Assembly: GCF_910577345.1 (NCBI RefSeq)
Contig: NZ_CAJTMT010000014.1
Location: 280-25,246, forward strand
Direction: 5' to 3'
DNA length: 24,967 bases
DNA from: an uncultured Duncaniella sp.
Lineage (GTDB): Bacteria > Bacteroidota > Bacteroidia > Bacteroidales > Muribaculaceae
Shown: piece by piece, positions 6,888 through 14,263 of the stretch
How positions within the stretch are numbered: the first letter of the stretch is position 1
Layout of the letters: each line of letters begins with the position of its first letter
Made by a program: the position numbers and the translations under genes
The notes under the pieces: model-generated
Database searches by the model: none
What the model saw: only the letters and a program-made list of their open reading frames with translations
Told to the model about the DNA's origin: nothing

Positions 6888-7238
6888 TTAGGCGTTCTTC
6901 ACCTTGTCAACGATAGCCTTGAAAGCAGCGGGATTGTTGAGCGCGAGGTCAGCGAGGACTTTGCGGTTGATCTCGATGCCAGCCTTGTGGATAAGGCCCA
7001 TGAGCTTGGAGTAAGAAAGATCTTCAAGACGGGCAGCTGCGTTGATACGCTGAATCCAGAGGGCACGGAAGTTGCGCTTCTTGTCCTTGCGGTCACGGTA
7101 AGCGTAGGTGAGACCCTTTTCCCAGGTGTTCTTTGCTACGGTCCACACGTTGCGGCGGCAGCCGAAGTAACCACGGGTGAGTTTGAGGATTTTTTTGCGG
7201 CGAGCTCTTGAAGCTACATGATTTACTGATCTTGGCAT
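6888..7238 (-). CDS. rplT: 50S ribosomal protein L20
   Basis: A protein of 116 residues, the normal length for L20. The basic N-terminal extension MPRSVNHVASRARRKKILKL and the following GYFGCRRNVWTVAKNTWEKGLTYAYRDRK are characteristic; the C-terminal globular part ends in AFKAIVDKVKNA. L20 binds 23S rRNA early in 50S assembly. It is the last gene of thrS-infC-rpmI-rplT, 130 bp after rpmI. In E. coli and Bacillus, L20 represses its own operon by binding a leader or intergenic RNA. Confidence 0.98.
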   Translation of the reverse strand: MPRSVNHVASRARRKKILKLTRGYFGCRRNVWTVAKNTWEKGLTYAYRDRKDKKRNFRALWIQRINAAARLEDLSYSKLMGLIHKAGIEINRKVLADLALNNPAAFKAIVDKVKNA

Positions 7239-7368
7239 TTTAAAAATGGATTGTGAACGTCAGCGGCACGTCAATGCACTTAGATTCATTTTTTAGGTGG
7301 CTGTACGTTCGGTTAAAGAATTGAATTAGAAATCACGATTTTAATTACAAGTGAAAACCGGGCCTTTC

Positions 7369-7566
7369 TTACTTGAGAGCGAGGAGCTCCTTAACGTTTG
7401 AAGAGTCGCAGCGGGCAACGAGTGAGAAGTGGGTAAGGTTGCGCTTCTGCTTCTTGGTCTTCTTGGTCAAGATGTGGCTCTTGAAGGCATGTTTTCTCTT
7501 GATCTTTCCTGATCCGGTAAGGGCGAACCTCTTTTTGGCACCGGAGTTAGTCTTAATCTTTGGCAT
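7369..7566 (-). CDS. rpmI: 50S ribosomal protein L35
   Basis: A protein of 65 residues, the usual length. It begins MPKIKTNSGAKKRFALTGSG and is strongly basic (KIKRKHAFKSHILTKKTKKQKR), as for L35. It lies between infC and rplT, the conserved order in bacteria. The infC-rpmI gap of 95 bp holds a stable hairpin (7604-7641) that would sit about 40 nt ahead of its start codon in the message. Confidence 0.98.
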   Translation of the reverse strand: MPKIKTNSGAKKRFALTGSGKIKRKHAFKSHILTKKTKKQKRNLTHFSLVARCDSSNVKELLALK

Positions 7567-7603
7567 TTGTGTGATTGTTAAATAATGATTTTAATTCTAT
7601 GAG

Positions 7604-7641
7604 GAGCGTCGCGCCCAGTCTGGGCCGAGCGCGACGCGCTC
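7604..7641 (-). promoter_or_regulatory. GC-rich stem-loop in the infC-rpmI intergenic mRNA
   Basis: GAGCGTCGCGC (7604-7614) pairs with GCGCGACGCGCTC (7629-7641), leaving a two-base bulge, and the loop contains the self-complementary CCCAGTCTGGG (7613-7623). In the minus-strand message it lies between the infC stop and the rpmI start with no T-tract after it. Position suggests a translational operator for L20 or L35, or a processing site. On the plus strand it is followed by CTTTTTAATT, but no plus-strand gene ends there. Confidence 0.5.
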
Positions 7642-7661
7642 TTTTTAATTTCTATAGTTAC

Positions 7662-8261
7662 TTATTTCTTCTTGGGGCTGAGCATGATGATCATGCGCTT
7701 GCCTTCGAGGACCGGCATCTGGTCAACCTTGCCATATTCTTCGAGGTCATTGGCAAAACGCAGGAGCAACACTTCACCCTGCTCCTTGAAGAGAATGGAG
7801 CGACCCTTGAAGAAGACATAGGCTTTCACCTTTGCGCCTTCCTGGAGGAAGCCGATGGCATGTTTGAGCTTGAAGTTATAGTCATGATCATCGGTCTGGG
7901 GTCCGAAACGGATCTCCTTCACGACAACCTTGGTAGCCTTGGCCTTCTGTTCCTTCTGGCGCTTCTTCTGCTGATAGAGGAACTTCTGGTAGTCAAGCAC
8001 ACGGCAGACCGGTGGCTCGGCGGTGGGTGAGATCTCGATGAGGTCGAGACCGAGGCCGTCGGCAATCTTCAGAGCTTCCTGGATGGGATAGATGCCGTTT
8101 TCAACATTATCGCCCACCAGTCGCACTTCACGTGCGCGGATGTGCTCGTTGGTGGCGTAGGGTTCCTCTTTACGATGGTTGTTAAGAGGACGGCGAGGGC
8201 CGTTGTTATTGTTGTTGTTATTGGGGCGCGGAGGGCGCGGGGCGAAAGGTTTTTTCTCCAT
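7662..8261 (-). CDS. infC: Translation initiation factor IF-3
   Basis: A protein of 199 residues, about 20 longer than E. coli IF-3. IF-3 binds the 30S subunit and checks start-codon pairing. The core runs from about residue 38 (NEHIRAREVRLVGDNVENGI), includes LDLIEISPTAEPPVCRVLDY and a C-domain with KEIRFGPQTDDHDY and LEGKRMIIMLSP. The extra length is an N-terminal tail rich in Pro, Arg and Asn with a run of seven Asn. The start is an ordinary ATG, not the rare AUU used by E. coli infC for autoregulation. It begins 8 bp after the thrS stop, so the two are certainly co-transcribed. Confidence 0.97.
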   Translation of the reverse strand: MEKKPFAPRPPRPNNNNNNNGPRRPLNNHRKEEPYATNEHIRAREVRLVGDNVENGIYPIQEALKIADGLGLDLIEISPTAEPPVCRVLDYQKFLYQQKKRQKEQKAKATKVVVKEIRFGPQTDDHDYNFKLKHAIGFLQEGAKVKAYVFFKGRSILFKEQGEVLLLRFANDLEEYGKVDQMPVLEGKRMIIMLSPKKK

Positions 8262-8269
8262 TCAGGGGT

Positions 8270-10213
8270 TTATTGATTAATCATTTCATTGACTTCGCGA
8301 GCCAAATCGTCTGCAAAGGTAGCAATTTTCATCGAACCTTTATCACCTTCACCCTGTTTTCTTACAGAAATTTCACCATTTTCAGCTTCTTTTTCGCCTA
8401 CAATGAGCATGTAAGGGATTCTCTTAAGCTCATTGTCGCGGATTTTCTTGCCGATTTTCTCATTTCTGTCGTCAACCTGAGTGCGGATGTCAAGGGCGTT
8501 GAGCTGATTTGCAACCTCATAGGCATAGTCGTTGAACTTCTCCGAGATGGGGAGGACGACTGCCTGCTGGGGAGCAAGCCAGAGGGGGAATCGACCGGCG
8601 GTATGTTCGAGCAATACGGCCACGAAACGCTCCATCGAACCGAAGGGTGCGCGGTGGATCATCACGGGACGGTGCTTCTGGTTGTCAGAGCCGGTGTATT
8701 CGAGCTGGAAGCGTTCGGGGAGGTTGTAGTCAACCTGAATTGTACCGAGCTGCCATTTACGGCCGAGCGCATCCTTGACCATGAAGTCGAGCTTCGGGCC
8801 ATAGAAGGCTGCTTCGCCATATTCCTTACGGGCTTTCAGGCCCTTCTCCTCACAGGCATCGATGATAGCCTGCTCGGCGAGGTGCCAGTTCTCATCGGAA
8901 CCGATGTATTTCTCCTTGTTGTTGGGGTCACGGAGCGAGATCTGAGCCTCGAAGTTGTCAAATTTGAGTGCCTTGAAGATGTAGAAGATAATGTCCATCA
9001 CCTTGAGGAACTCACCCTTAATCTGGTCGGGGGCGCAATAGATATGGGCGTCGTCCTGCGTGAAACCTCTCACTCGGGTCAGGCCGTGGAGCTCACCGCT
9101 CTGTTCGTAGCGGTAGACGGTGCCGAACTCAGCAAGGCGGAGGGGCAGGTCGCGGTAGCTGCGGGGAAGAGCGCGGAAGATTTCACAGTGGTGAGGGCAG
9201 TTCATCGGTTTGAGCAGGTATTCCTCACCTTCCTCGGGAGTGTGGATAGGCTGGAAAGAATCCTTGCCATACTTGGCATAGTGGCCTGAAGTGACATAGA
9301 GGTTCTTGTTGCCGATATGGGGAGTGATGACCTGCTGATAGCCATACTGCTTCTGAATCTTGCGGAGGAACTGCTCGAGGCGGTCGCGGAGGGCGGTACC
9401 CTTCGGGAGCCAGAGGGGCAGACCTGCGCCGACGTTCTGCGAGAAGGCAAAGAGTTCCATCTCCTTGCCGAGCTTGCGGTGGTCGCGCTTCTTGGCCTCT
9501 TCGAGAAGGACGAGGTATTCATCAAGCATCTTCTTCTTGGGGAAGGTGATGCCGTAGACTCTGACGAGCTGGTTGCGCTTCTCGTCGCCACGCCAGTATG
9601 CACCGGCGAGCGATGTCACCTTCACAGCCTTGATGGGCGATGTGTTGGCGATGTGCGGACCACGGCAGAGGTCAGTGAACGAGCCCTGAGTGTAAGTTGT
9701 GATGTGACCATCCTCCAGTTCCGAGATAAGCTCACACTTGTATTCCTCGCCACGGTCGCCGAAGAGTTTGAGCGCGTCGGCCTTCGTGATGTCGGCGCGT
9801 ACGATTTCCTGCTTCTGCTGGGCGAGTTCAAGCATCTTCTTCTCGATGCGGGGGAAGTCGGCTGATGTTATGGTGTTTTCGCCCGGGTCGATGTCGTAGT
9901 AGAAACCGTTTTCGATAGCGGGACCGATGCCGAACTTCACACCGGGGAAGAGCTCCTGAAGAGCCTCGGCGAGAAGGTGGGCCGACGAATGCCAGAAAGC
10001 GTGCTTGCCTTCAGGATCATCCCATTTGAAAAGACGGATTGAGGCATCCTCGGTGATGGGGCGTGAGATGTCCCATTCCTTGTCGTTTACAGTAGCTGCG
10101 AGGATGTCGCGGGCGAGTTGCGACGACAGAGATTCGGCAATCTGAAGAGGGGTGACGCCGCTCTCGAATTGCTTCACGCTCTGGTCAGGGAAGGTGATAT
10201 TGATTGTTGCCAT
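8270..10213 (-). CDS. thrS: Threonyl-tRNA synthetase
   Basis: A class II aminoacyl-tRNA synthetase of 647 residues (E. coli 642). Domain order: TGS domain (about 1-65), N2 editing domain with HSSAH and later CRGPHI, catalytic core with MNCPHHCEIFR (zinc cysteine), RVRGFTQDDAHIYC (motif 2 and a zinc histidine) and HRAPFGSMERF (motif 3 with the third zinc ligand), then the C-terminal anticodon-binding domain (VVLPISEKFNDYAYEVANQL to the end). The start at 10213 (MATINITFP) is chosen over an in-frame ATG at 10243, since TGS domains begin this way. First gene of thrS-infC-rpmI-rplT, divergent from dnaG across 458 bp. No T-box or obvious operator mimic is seen in the short leader. Confidence 0.98.
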   Translation of the reverse strand: MATINITFPDQSVKQFESGVTPLQIAESLSSQLARDILAATVNDKEWDISRPITEDASIRLFKWDDPEGKHAFWHSSAHLLAEALQELFPGVKFGIGPAIENGFYYDIDPGENTITSADFPRIEKKMLELAQQKQEIVRADITKADALKLFGDRGEEYKCELISELEDGHITTYTQGSFTDLCRGPHIANTSPIKAVKVTSLAGAYWRGDEKRNQLVRVYGITFPKKKMLDEYLVLLEEAKKRDHRKLGKEMELFAFSQNVGAGLPLWLPKGTALRDRLEQFLRKIQKQYGYQQVITPHIGNKNLYVTSGHYAKYGKDSFQPIHTPEEGEEYLLKPMNCPHHCEIFRALPRSYRDLPLRLAEFGTVYRYEQSGELHGLTRVRGFTQDDAHIYCAPDQIKGEFLKVMDIIFYIFKALKFDNFEAQISLRDPNNKEKYIGSDENWHLAEQAIIDACEEKGLKARKEYGEAAFYGPKLDFMVKDALGRKWQLGTIQVDYNLPERFQLEYTGSDNQKHRPVMIHRAPFGSMERFVAVLLEHTAGRFPLWLAPQQAVVLPISEKFNDYAYEVANQLNALDIRTQVDDRNEKIGKKIRDNELKRIPYMLIVGEKEAENGEISVRKQGEGDKGSMKIATFADDLAREVNEMINQ

Positions 10214-10271
10214 TAGTGATATAATGTAAGTTTCGGGAGCCATACAAGCGACTCCTGTTGTTTTCAGCTTG

Positions 10272-10279
10272 CAAAGATA
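10272..10279 (-). promoter_or_regulatory. thrS promoter (-7 box)
   Basis: Minus-strand TATCTTTG matches TAnnTTTG. The upstream box is poor (TGTTT near 10296-10300). It would give a leader of about 50 nt before the thrS ATG at 10213. Confidence 0.6.
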
Positions 10280-10327
10280 GAAAATATTTCTTGAAAAACA
10301 CCTTATAATATAGCGAAAAATCGGAAC

Positions 10328-10403
10328 TTTGATTATATCTCACGCAACTTTTACCGTATAATCCATGCATTTTGATTGTAAAAGACGTAAATTTGATTAT
10401 ATC
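10328..10403 (+). repeat. Direct repeats TTTGATTATATC in the thrS/dnaG gap
   Basis: TTTGATTATATC occurs at 10328-10339 and 10392-10403, with a shortened copy TTTGATTGTA at 10371-10380. The same core (TTGATTATATCC, minus strand) lies at 6811-6822 ahead of metY. They may be regulator-binding sites; the rest of the 10214-10671 gap holds the two promoters and a palindromic repeat. Confidence 0.4.
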
Positions 10404-10464
10404 CGCTTATTTTATTAGTGTATTTTTAATCCCGATTCCTTATTCCGGCCGTATAGCTGCATCG

Positions 10465-10580
10465 TTCATCCGGCATACGCCCTGCAGCGCGTCCCTACAA
10501 ATTTCACCGAATCCTGCAACACAGCTATAATTACATCCATCCTCTGTAGGGGACGCGCTGCAGCGCGTATGCCGGATGAA
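10465..10580. repeat. Palindromic interspersed repeat with 35-bp arms
   Basis: Arm 10465-10499 (TTCATCCGGCATACGC...GTCCCTACA) is repeated inverted at 10545-10580 with one inserted base and one mismatch, around a 45-bp spacer. Each arm has its own near-palindrome; on the right arm it is exact, CGCGCTGCAGCGCG. A third arm lies at 24926-24960. The presence of the same arm twice at distant places identifies it as a member of a dispersed repeat family. It sits about 80-200 bp upstream of dnaG. Confidence 0.88.
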
Positions 10581-10655
10581 CCCCAATATCCATATATTAA
10601 TAATTGGCAAATAAATCCATAATGGCAAAAATGACATGTTACCGTGATTTTTCAT

Positions 10656-10663
10656 TAACTTTG
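10656..10663 (+). promoter_or_regulatory. dnaG promoter (-7 box)
   Basis: TAACTTTG matches TAnnTTTG and ends only 8 bases before the dnaG ATG at 10672. With the usual spacing of the start site, the message would begin within a few bases of the ATG, so dnaG would be almost leaderless. Confidence 0.65.
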
Positions 10664-10671
10664 CAGTCACG

Positions 10672-12864
10672 ATGAAGAAGATTGACAATGCAACTGTCCA
10701 GCGCATACTTGACGCCGCCGATATTGTAGAGGTGGTGAGCGACTTCGTGGCCCTTAAGAAGAGGGGTGCGAACTATGTGGGATTGTGTCCGTTTCACAAC
10801 GACCGCTCTCCGTCGTTCTATGTCTCCAAGTCCAAAGGCATGTGCAAATGTTTCAGTTGCGGAGAGGGTGGAAGCCCGGTCAGCTTCATCATGAAACTCG
10901 AACAACTGTCGTTCACCGAAGCGCTCCGCTACCTCGCCAAGAAATACAACATCGAGATTGAGGAGCGTGAGATGACCGACGAGGAAAAGCGCGCCGAAGG
11001 GGACCGCGAGAACATGCTCGTGCTCAACGAATTCGCTATGCGCTATTTCGAGAAGACGCTGAAGGATACGCCCGACGGTCGCGACATCGGCCTCTCCTAC
11101 TTCCGCTACCGTGGCATCAGCGATGCGATGATCGAGCGTTTCCACCTCGGATATGCCCTCGACCAGCGCGACGCGCTCTTCAAGACTGCAACCGAGCGAG
11201 GCTACAGCGAACAATACCTCTATTCGACCGGACTCTGCACCAAGACGGAGGATGGCCGTGTCTATGACCGCTTCCGCGGACGTGTCATCTACCCTATCTT
11301 CACTCTCTCAGGCAAGGTCGTGGCCTTCGGCGGACGAACCCTCAGCAAGGAGAAGAAAATCGCCAAGTATGTCAACTCGCCCGAATCGCAGATATATGAG
11401 AAGCGCCGCGAGCTCTACGGTCTTTTTCAAGCGAAAAAGGCAATCTCCAAGGAGGGCAAGTGTATAATCGTCGAGGGCTACATGGATGTCATCTCCATGC
11501 ACCAGTCGGGAATCTGCAATGTGGTCGCCTCATCGGGCACGGCGCTGACCGTCGAGCAGGTAAGGCTCATCAAACGATTCACCAACAACGTCACCCTCAT
11601 CTACGACTCCGATGCCGCCGGTATCAAGGCCTCGCTCCGAGGTATCGAACTACTCCTGCAGGACGGCATGGACATCAAGGTGCTGCTTCTGCCCGAGGGA
11701 GAGGACCCGGACTCATTCGCACAACACCATTCGTCGACAGAGGTCGAGGAATACATCAAGGCCAACGAAACCGACTTCATCAGCTTCATGGCCCGCATCC
11801 TCATGGAAGGTGCGGCCAACGACCCTACCCGCCGCGCGCAGGTCATCACAAGAGTGGTGAAGACCATAGCCCTCATCCCCGATGAAATCACCCGCAGCGT
11901 CTATGTTCAGGAATGTTCACGCATACTGTTCATGGAGGAGGACGTGTTGCGCCGCGAAGTCGGGAAATATTTCAACGAATTCCAACTTAAATCCCGCGAG
12001 GAGAAACAGCGCGCCGAAGCCTTCACCGGAGGGCCAGGCATACCAACCATCCAGGAAGGAATGGCCGACAGCGTCAGGCAGGAGGCCGAACCGAAGGAGC
12101 AGGAAAATCCGGCCACGCGCCATATCCGCTTCCTCCGCACTTACGAGATGGCAATAGCCCGCCTAATCGCCAAATACGGGAACTACGCCTTTGCCGACGG
12201 TATCGACGATGACGGCAATCCCGTCCCCATGACCGTCCTCGAATACATCGAAGCTGACCTCGCCGCTGATGAAATCGCTTTTGTCAACCCCGACCTCGCT
12301 CACTTTTTCGCCGAGGCATTGCGCCTCAGCCGCTACTCATGGGACGCCGACCTTGAGCGAAGGAGGGAAGAGCTTGAAAAGCGCCGCCGTCAGGAGTTCG
12401 AGGCGGGAGTTGAGGAAATCCGCAGCAAGGCCACCGATGTGGGCAGCATATCAGCTATGGAACGTTCACTGCAGGAAACAGTCGACACCAACTACACCAA
12501 GGGTCTCGAAGAATTCTCATCCAGCTACCTTGCCAGACAGATGTGCTCGTCGCCCGACGATTCGGTGCGCAATCTCGCGTCGGACCTCGTCGTCGAACGC
12601 CACATTCTGAGCAAGGTCCACACAAAATATGCAAAAGTAGCGACCGAACAGGAACTCCTCGGCGAGCTTGTCCCCCGCACACTCCATGAACTGAAAGACG
12701 CCATCCTCTGCACGCGTCTGGAAGACGTGAAACTTGCCATGACGAAATGTTCTTCCGACTACAATCAGGTGATAGAACTAATGAAAGATATGCGCGACAT
12801 CGAACTTGCCCGCTCCGAGCTTGCCAAACTCATCGGCGACCGCGTCATAGCACCAAGAAAATAG
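10672..12864 (+). CDS. dnaG: DNA primase
   Basis: A 730-residue protein, longer than E. coli DnaG (581). It makes the RNA primers for DNA replication together with the replicative helicase. The N-terminal CHC2 zinc finger is C39-x2-H42 ... C60-x2-C63 (LCPFHNDRSPSF, CFSCGEGG). The catalytic core (about 130-370) includes FRGRVIYPIF and the TOPRIM motifs VEGYMDVI with E268 and YDSDAAG with D312 and D314. The C-terminal part (about 440-730) has the lower conservation expected of a helicase-interaction region and includes a charged coiled-coil-like stretch (LERRREELEKRRRQEFEAGV). The ATG at 10672 gives the standard start (KKIDNATVQRILDAADIVEV). It is monocistronic: nothing follows on this strand for 1.5 kb. 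Confidence 0.97.
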   Translation: MKKIDNATVQRILDAADIVEVVSDFVALKKRGANYVGLCPFHNDRSPSFYVSKSKGMCKCFSCGEGGSPVSFIMKLEQLSFTEALRYLAKKYNIEIEEREMTDEEKRAEGDRENMLVLNEFAMRYFEKTLKDTPDGRDIGLSYFRYRGISDAMIERFHLGYALDQRDALFKTATERGYSEQYLYSTGLCTKTEDGRVYDRFRGRVIYPIFTLSGKVVAFGGRTLSKEKKIAKYVNSPESQIYEKRRELYGLFQAKKAISKEGKCIIVEGYMDVISMHQSGICNVVASSGTALTVEQVRLIKRFTNNVTLIYDSDAAGIKASLRGIELLLQDGMDIKVLLLPEGEDPDSFAQHHSSTEVEEYIKANETDFISFMARILMEGAANDPTRRAQVITRVVKTIALIPDEITRSVYVQECSRILFMEEDVLRREVGKYFNEFQLKSREEKQRAEAFTGGPGIPTIQEGMADSVRQEAEPKEQENPATRHIRFLRTYEMAIARLIAKYGNYAFADGIDDDGNPVPMTVLEYIEADLAADEIAFVNPDLAHFFAEALRLSRYSWDADLERRREELEKRRRQEFEAGVEEIRSKATDVGSISAMERSLQETVDTNYTKGLEEFSSSYLARQMCSSPDDSVRNLASDLVVERHILSKVHTKYAKVATEQELLGELVPRTLHELKDAILCTRLEDVKLAMTKCSSDYNQVIELMKDMRDIELARSELAKLIGDRVIAPRK

Positions 12865-13167
12865 GAAATTCCACGTTTGCAGCAGCAAAACAAGAGCGCA
12901 AGAAAGCCTCATAACGATATGAGACGTTAAATACTATCCGGCAACAATGCGACATCACCTTTCCGGATGGCCACCGGAAAGCTGCGAAGTCCAAATGATG
13001 ATTCCATCACCAGCTTAAATAAAAATAACAAACGGGTAGTTATATAGCAGCGATACGCTCATAGCTTTTACCTTTGCAGAAGAGATTCAAAGTTAAAATT
13101 TACTCTCTGAATTGTTAATAAGAAAGACAGAGACGGTGACCTTTGGTCGTAGCCACGCATCGAGCAC
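12865..13167. other. Intergenic stretch after dnaG
   Basis: No gene is seen. Two small hairpins are present: CTCAT-N6-ATGAG (12908-12923) and CTTTCCGG/CCGGAAAG (12959-12966 with 12974-12981); neither has a T-tract, but either may mark the end of the dnaG message. TACCTTTG at 13069-13076 matches the promoter -7 box on the plus strand and points into the large inverted repeat downstream, with no upstream box. Confidence 0.4.
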
Positions 13168-13604
13168 GATGTTTGCCGGATGGAAGCCGATTAGCTGCGA
13201 AGCAGCGGTGCGATGGTAGCCCCTCATCGAGCGCGATGCAATGAAGCCCGCAGGACGAAATTGCGGCGCGCGAAGGTGTGGGGAAAAGGAACGACATTCC
13301 CACTACGGGCATCGAAGATGTCCGATAATAACGCACGTTTCCAATAGAAGTGAAATGCGAGAATGAAAGATGTCGGATATTACATGTTTCGCTATTTGAA
13401 GCAGATTAATACCGTGGATAAGGATTTGTCTATGCCGGGATGATTTATCGGACATCTTCGATGCCCTTGACTGTGTGCCAACCGATAACCCCACACCTTC
13501 GGGCACGCAATTCCGCCCTGCGGGCTTCATTGCGTTGCCACTCGATGTGGGGCTACCATCACATCGCTGCTCCGCAGCGTTACTGTTGCCATCCGGATTC
13601 CATC
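13168..13604. repeat. Long imperfect inverted repeat, arms about 160 bp
   Basis: The left arm (13168-13328) and right arm (13445-13604) align in inverted orientation over their full length with scattered mismatches and small gaps. The ends next to the spacer are near-perfect (GGGCATCGAAGATGTCCGAT against its complement at 13447-13466). Shared blocks include ATGGTAGCCCC, GCAATGAAGCCCGCAGG and CGAAGGTGTGGGG. The 116-bp spacer carries an imperfect direct copy of the arm end (AAAGATGTCGGATATTACA at about 13366-13384). Arms are GC-rich against AT-rich surroundings. No transposase or credible reading frame is inside. Confidence 0.82.
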
Positions 13605-13621
13605 TTTAAATGTAATTTTTA

Positions 13622-13677
13622 TAGATTAAAAGAACAAGGAGGACGAACCTCACGGTCAGTCCCCCTCTTCTAATCTA
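13622..13677. other. Imperfect stem-loop
   Basis: TAGATTA (13622-13628) pairs with TAATCTA (13671-13677), and the interior continues in an interrupted stem (AGAACAAGGAGGAC against GTCAGTCCCCCTCTTCT). No T-tract follows on either strand. It lies just beyond the terminator of the small RNA candidate. Purpose unknown. Confidence 0.35.
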
Positions 13678-13702
13678 CAATCTTGTAAAAACACATATAT
13701 TG

Positions 13703-13737
13703 AAAAAACGATTCCGTCAGTTGGCTATGCCGAAATC
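13703..13737 (-). terminator. Intrinsic terminator of the small RNA candidate
   Basis: On the minus strand GATTTCG (13731-13737) pairs with CGGAATC (13710-13716), seven pairs with one G-T, loop of 14, followed by G and six T (13703-13708). The stem is modest but the T-tract is good. Confidence 0.55.
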
Positions 13738-13941
13738 AGAGGTTTTTCTCAAATGTGGCTCCGGTGATTGTAAATAGTTTTTGGTAATGTTAGTATGTTA
13801 GAAATCTTGTAGTCTTATAATTTTGTCGTCATTTACAATTTTAATTCGGTTTGTAGCTCCCTTTCGATTCGGGAACGCCCGGTGCACCCCGGCTCGATGT
13901 GGCCGTCAGTGCCCATTTCAGGGGCGAGGAGATATTATTTT
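13703..13941 (-). ncRNA. Candidate small RNA of about 240 nt, unrecognised
   Basis: A self-contained minus-strand transcription unit: a full two-box promoter at 13948-13979, a predicted start near 13941 and an intrinsic terminator at 13703-13737. The 5' third (about 13842-13931) is GC-rich and can form short stems (GCCC-N7-GGGC at the start; TTCCC-N9-GGGAG at 13856-13874), while the remainder is AT-rich and probably less structured. A 27-codon frame (ATG 13916, stop 13833) lies within the GC-rich part, but it uses codons rare in the neighbouring genes (CGA, AGG, CTA, GGG). No conserved core of RNase P RNA, SRP RNA or a tmRNA tag reading frame is seen. No minus-strand gene follows for over 3 kb, so it is not simply a leader. 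It could be a regulatory RNA or a tiny mRNA. Confidence 0.45.
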
Positions 13942-13947
13942 GTAATG

Positions 13948-13979
13948 CAAATGTAGAGATAAGGTTTAAAAAATCCAAA
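13948..13979 (-). promoter_or_regulatory. Two-box promoter of the small RNA candidate
   Basis: Minus-strand TACATTTG (13948-13955) matches TAnnTTTG, and TTTG (13976-13979) lies exactly 20 bases upstream, the same spacing as in the tRNA-Lys promoter of this window. Confidence 0.7.
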
Positions 13980-14263
13980 AATTTCGAGGCAATAATAAGC
14001 CTCTTTTCCTAAAATTGCGACACCTGTAGTCCATTGGTATACAAATATGTAGCCCATTTGGGGACAAATTGTACATCTTCCACTAAGCCACCCCTTCAAT
14101 TTGTAGATGGTACAATACCAAACCAACAGTCCTCTCGCCATCACTTAATCTCCGTTCACCCGATGATTTACACACCCTCCGATTGTATGTTAAAACCAAA
14201 GACCTGTCGATTTAACAGATGCCAGACCCTCTTATTAGCTTTTTTTTACGCTCACTGAATGGT

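Noticed and set aside
8273..9289. 338-codon plus-strand frame
   Set aside because: It is the antisense shadow of thrS; the long open frame follows from GC-rich codon use on the other strand.
10440..10706. Minus-strand frame containing CRDALQGVCRMN
   Set aside because: It is the chance translation of the palindromic interspersed repeat upstream of dnaG.
13115..13530. Short frames inside the long inverted repeat
   Set aside because: They run through both arms or the spacer, show no family likeness, and differ in frame between the two arms.
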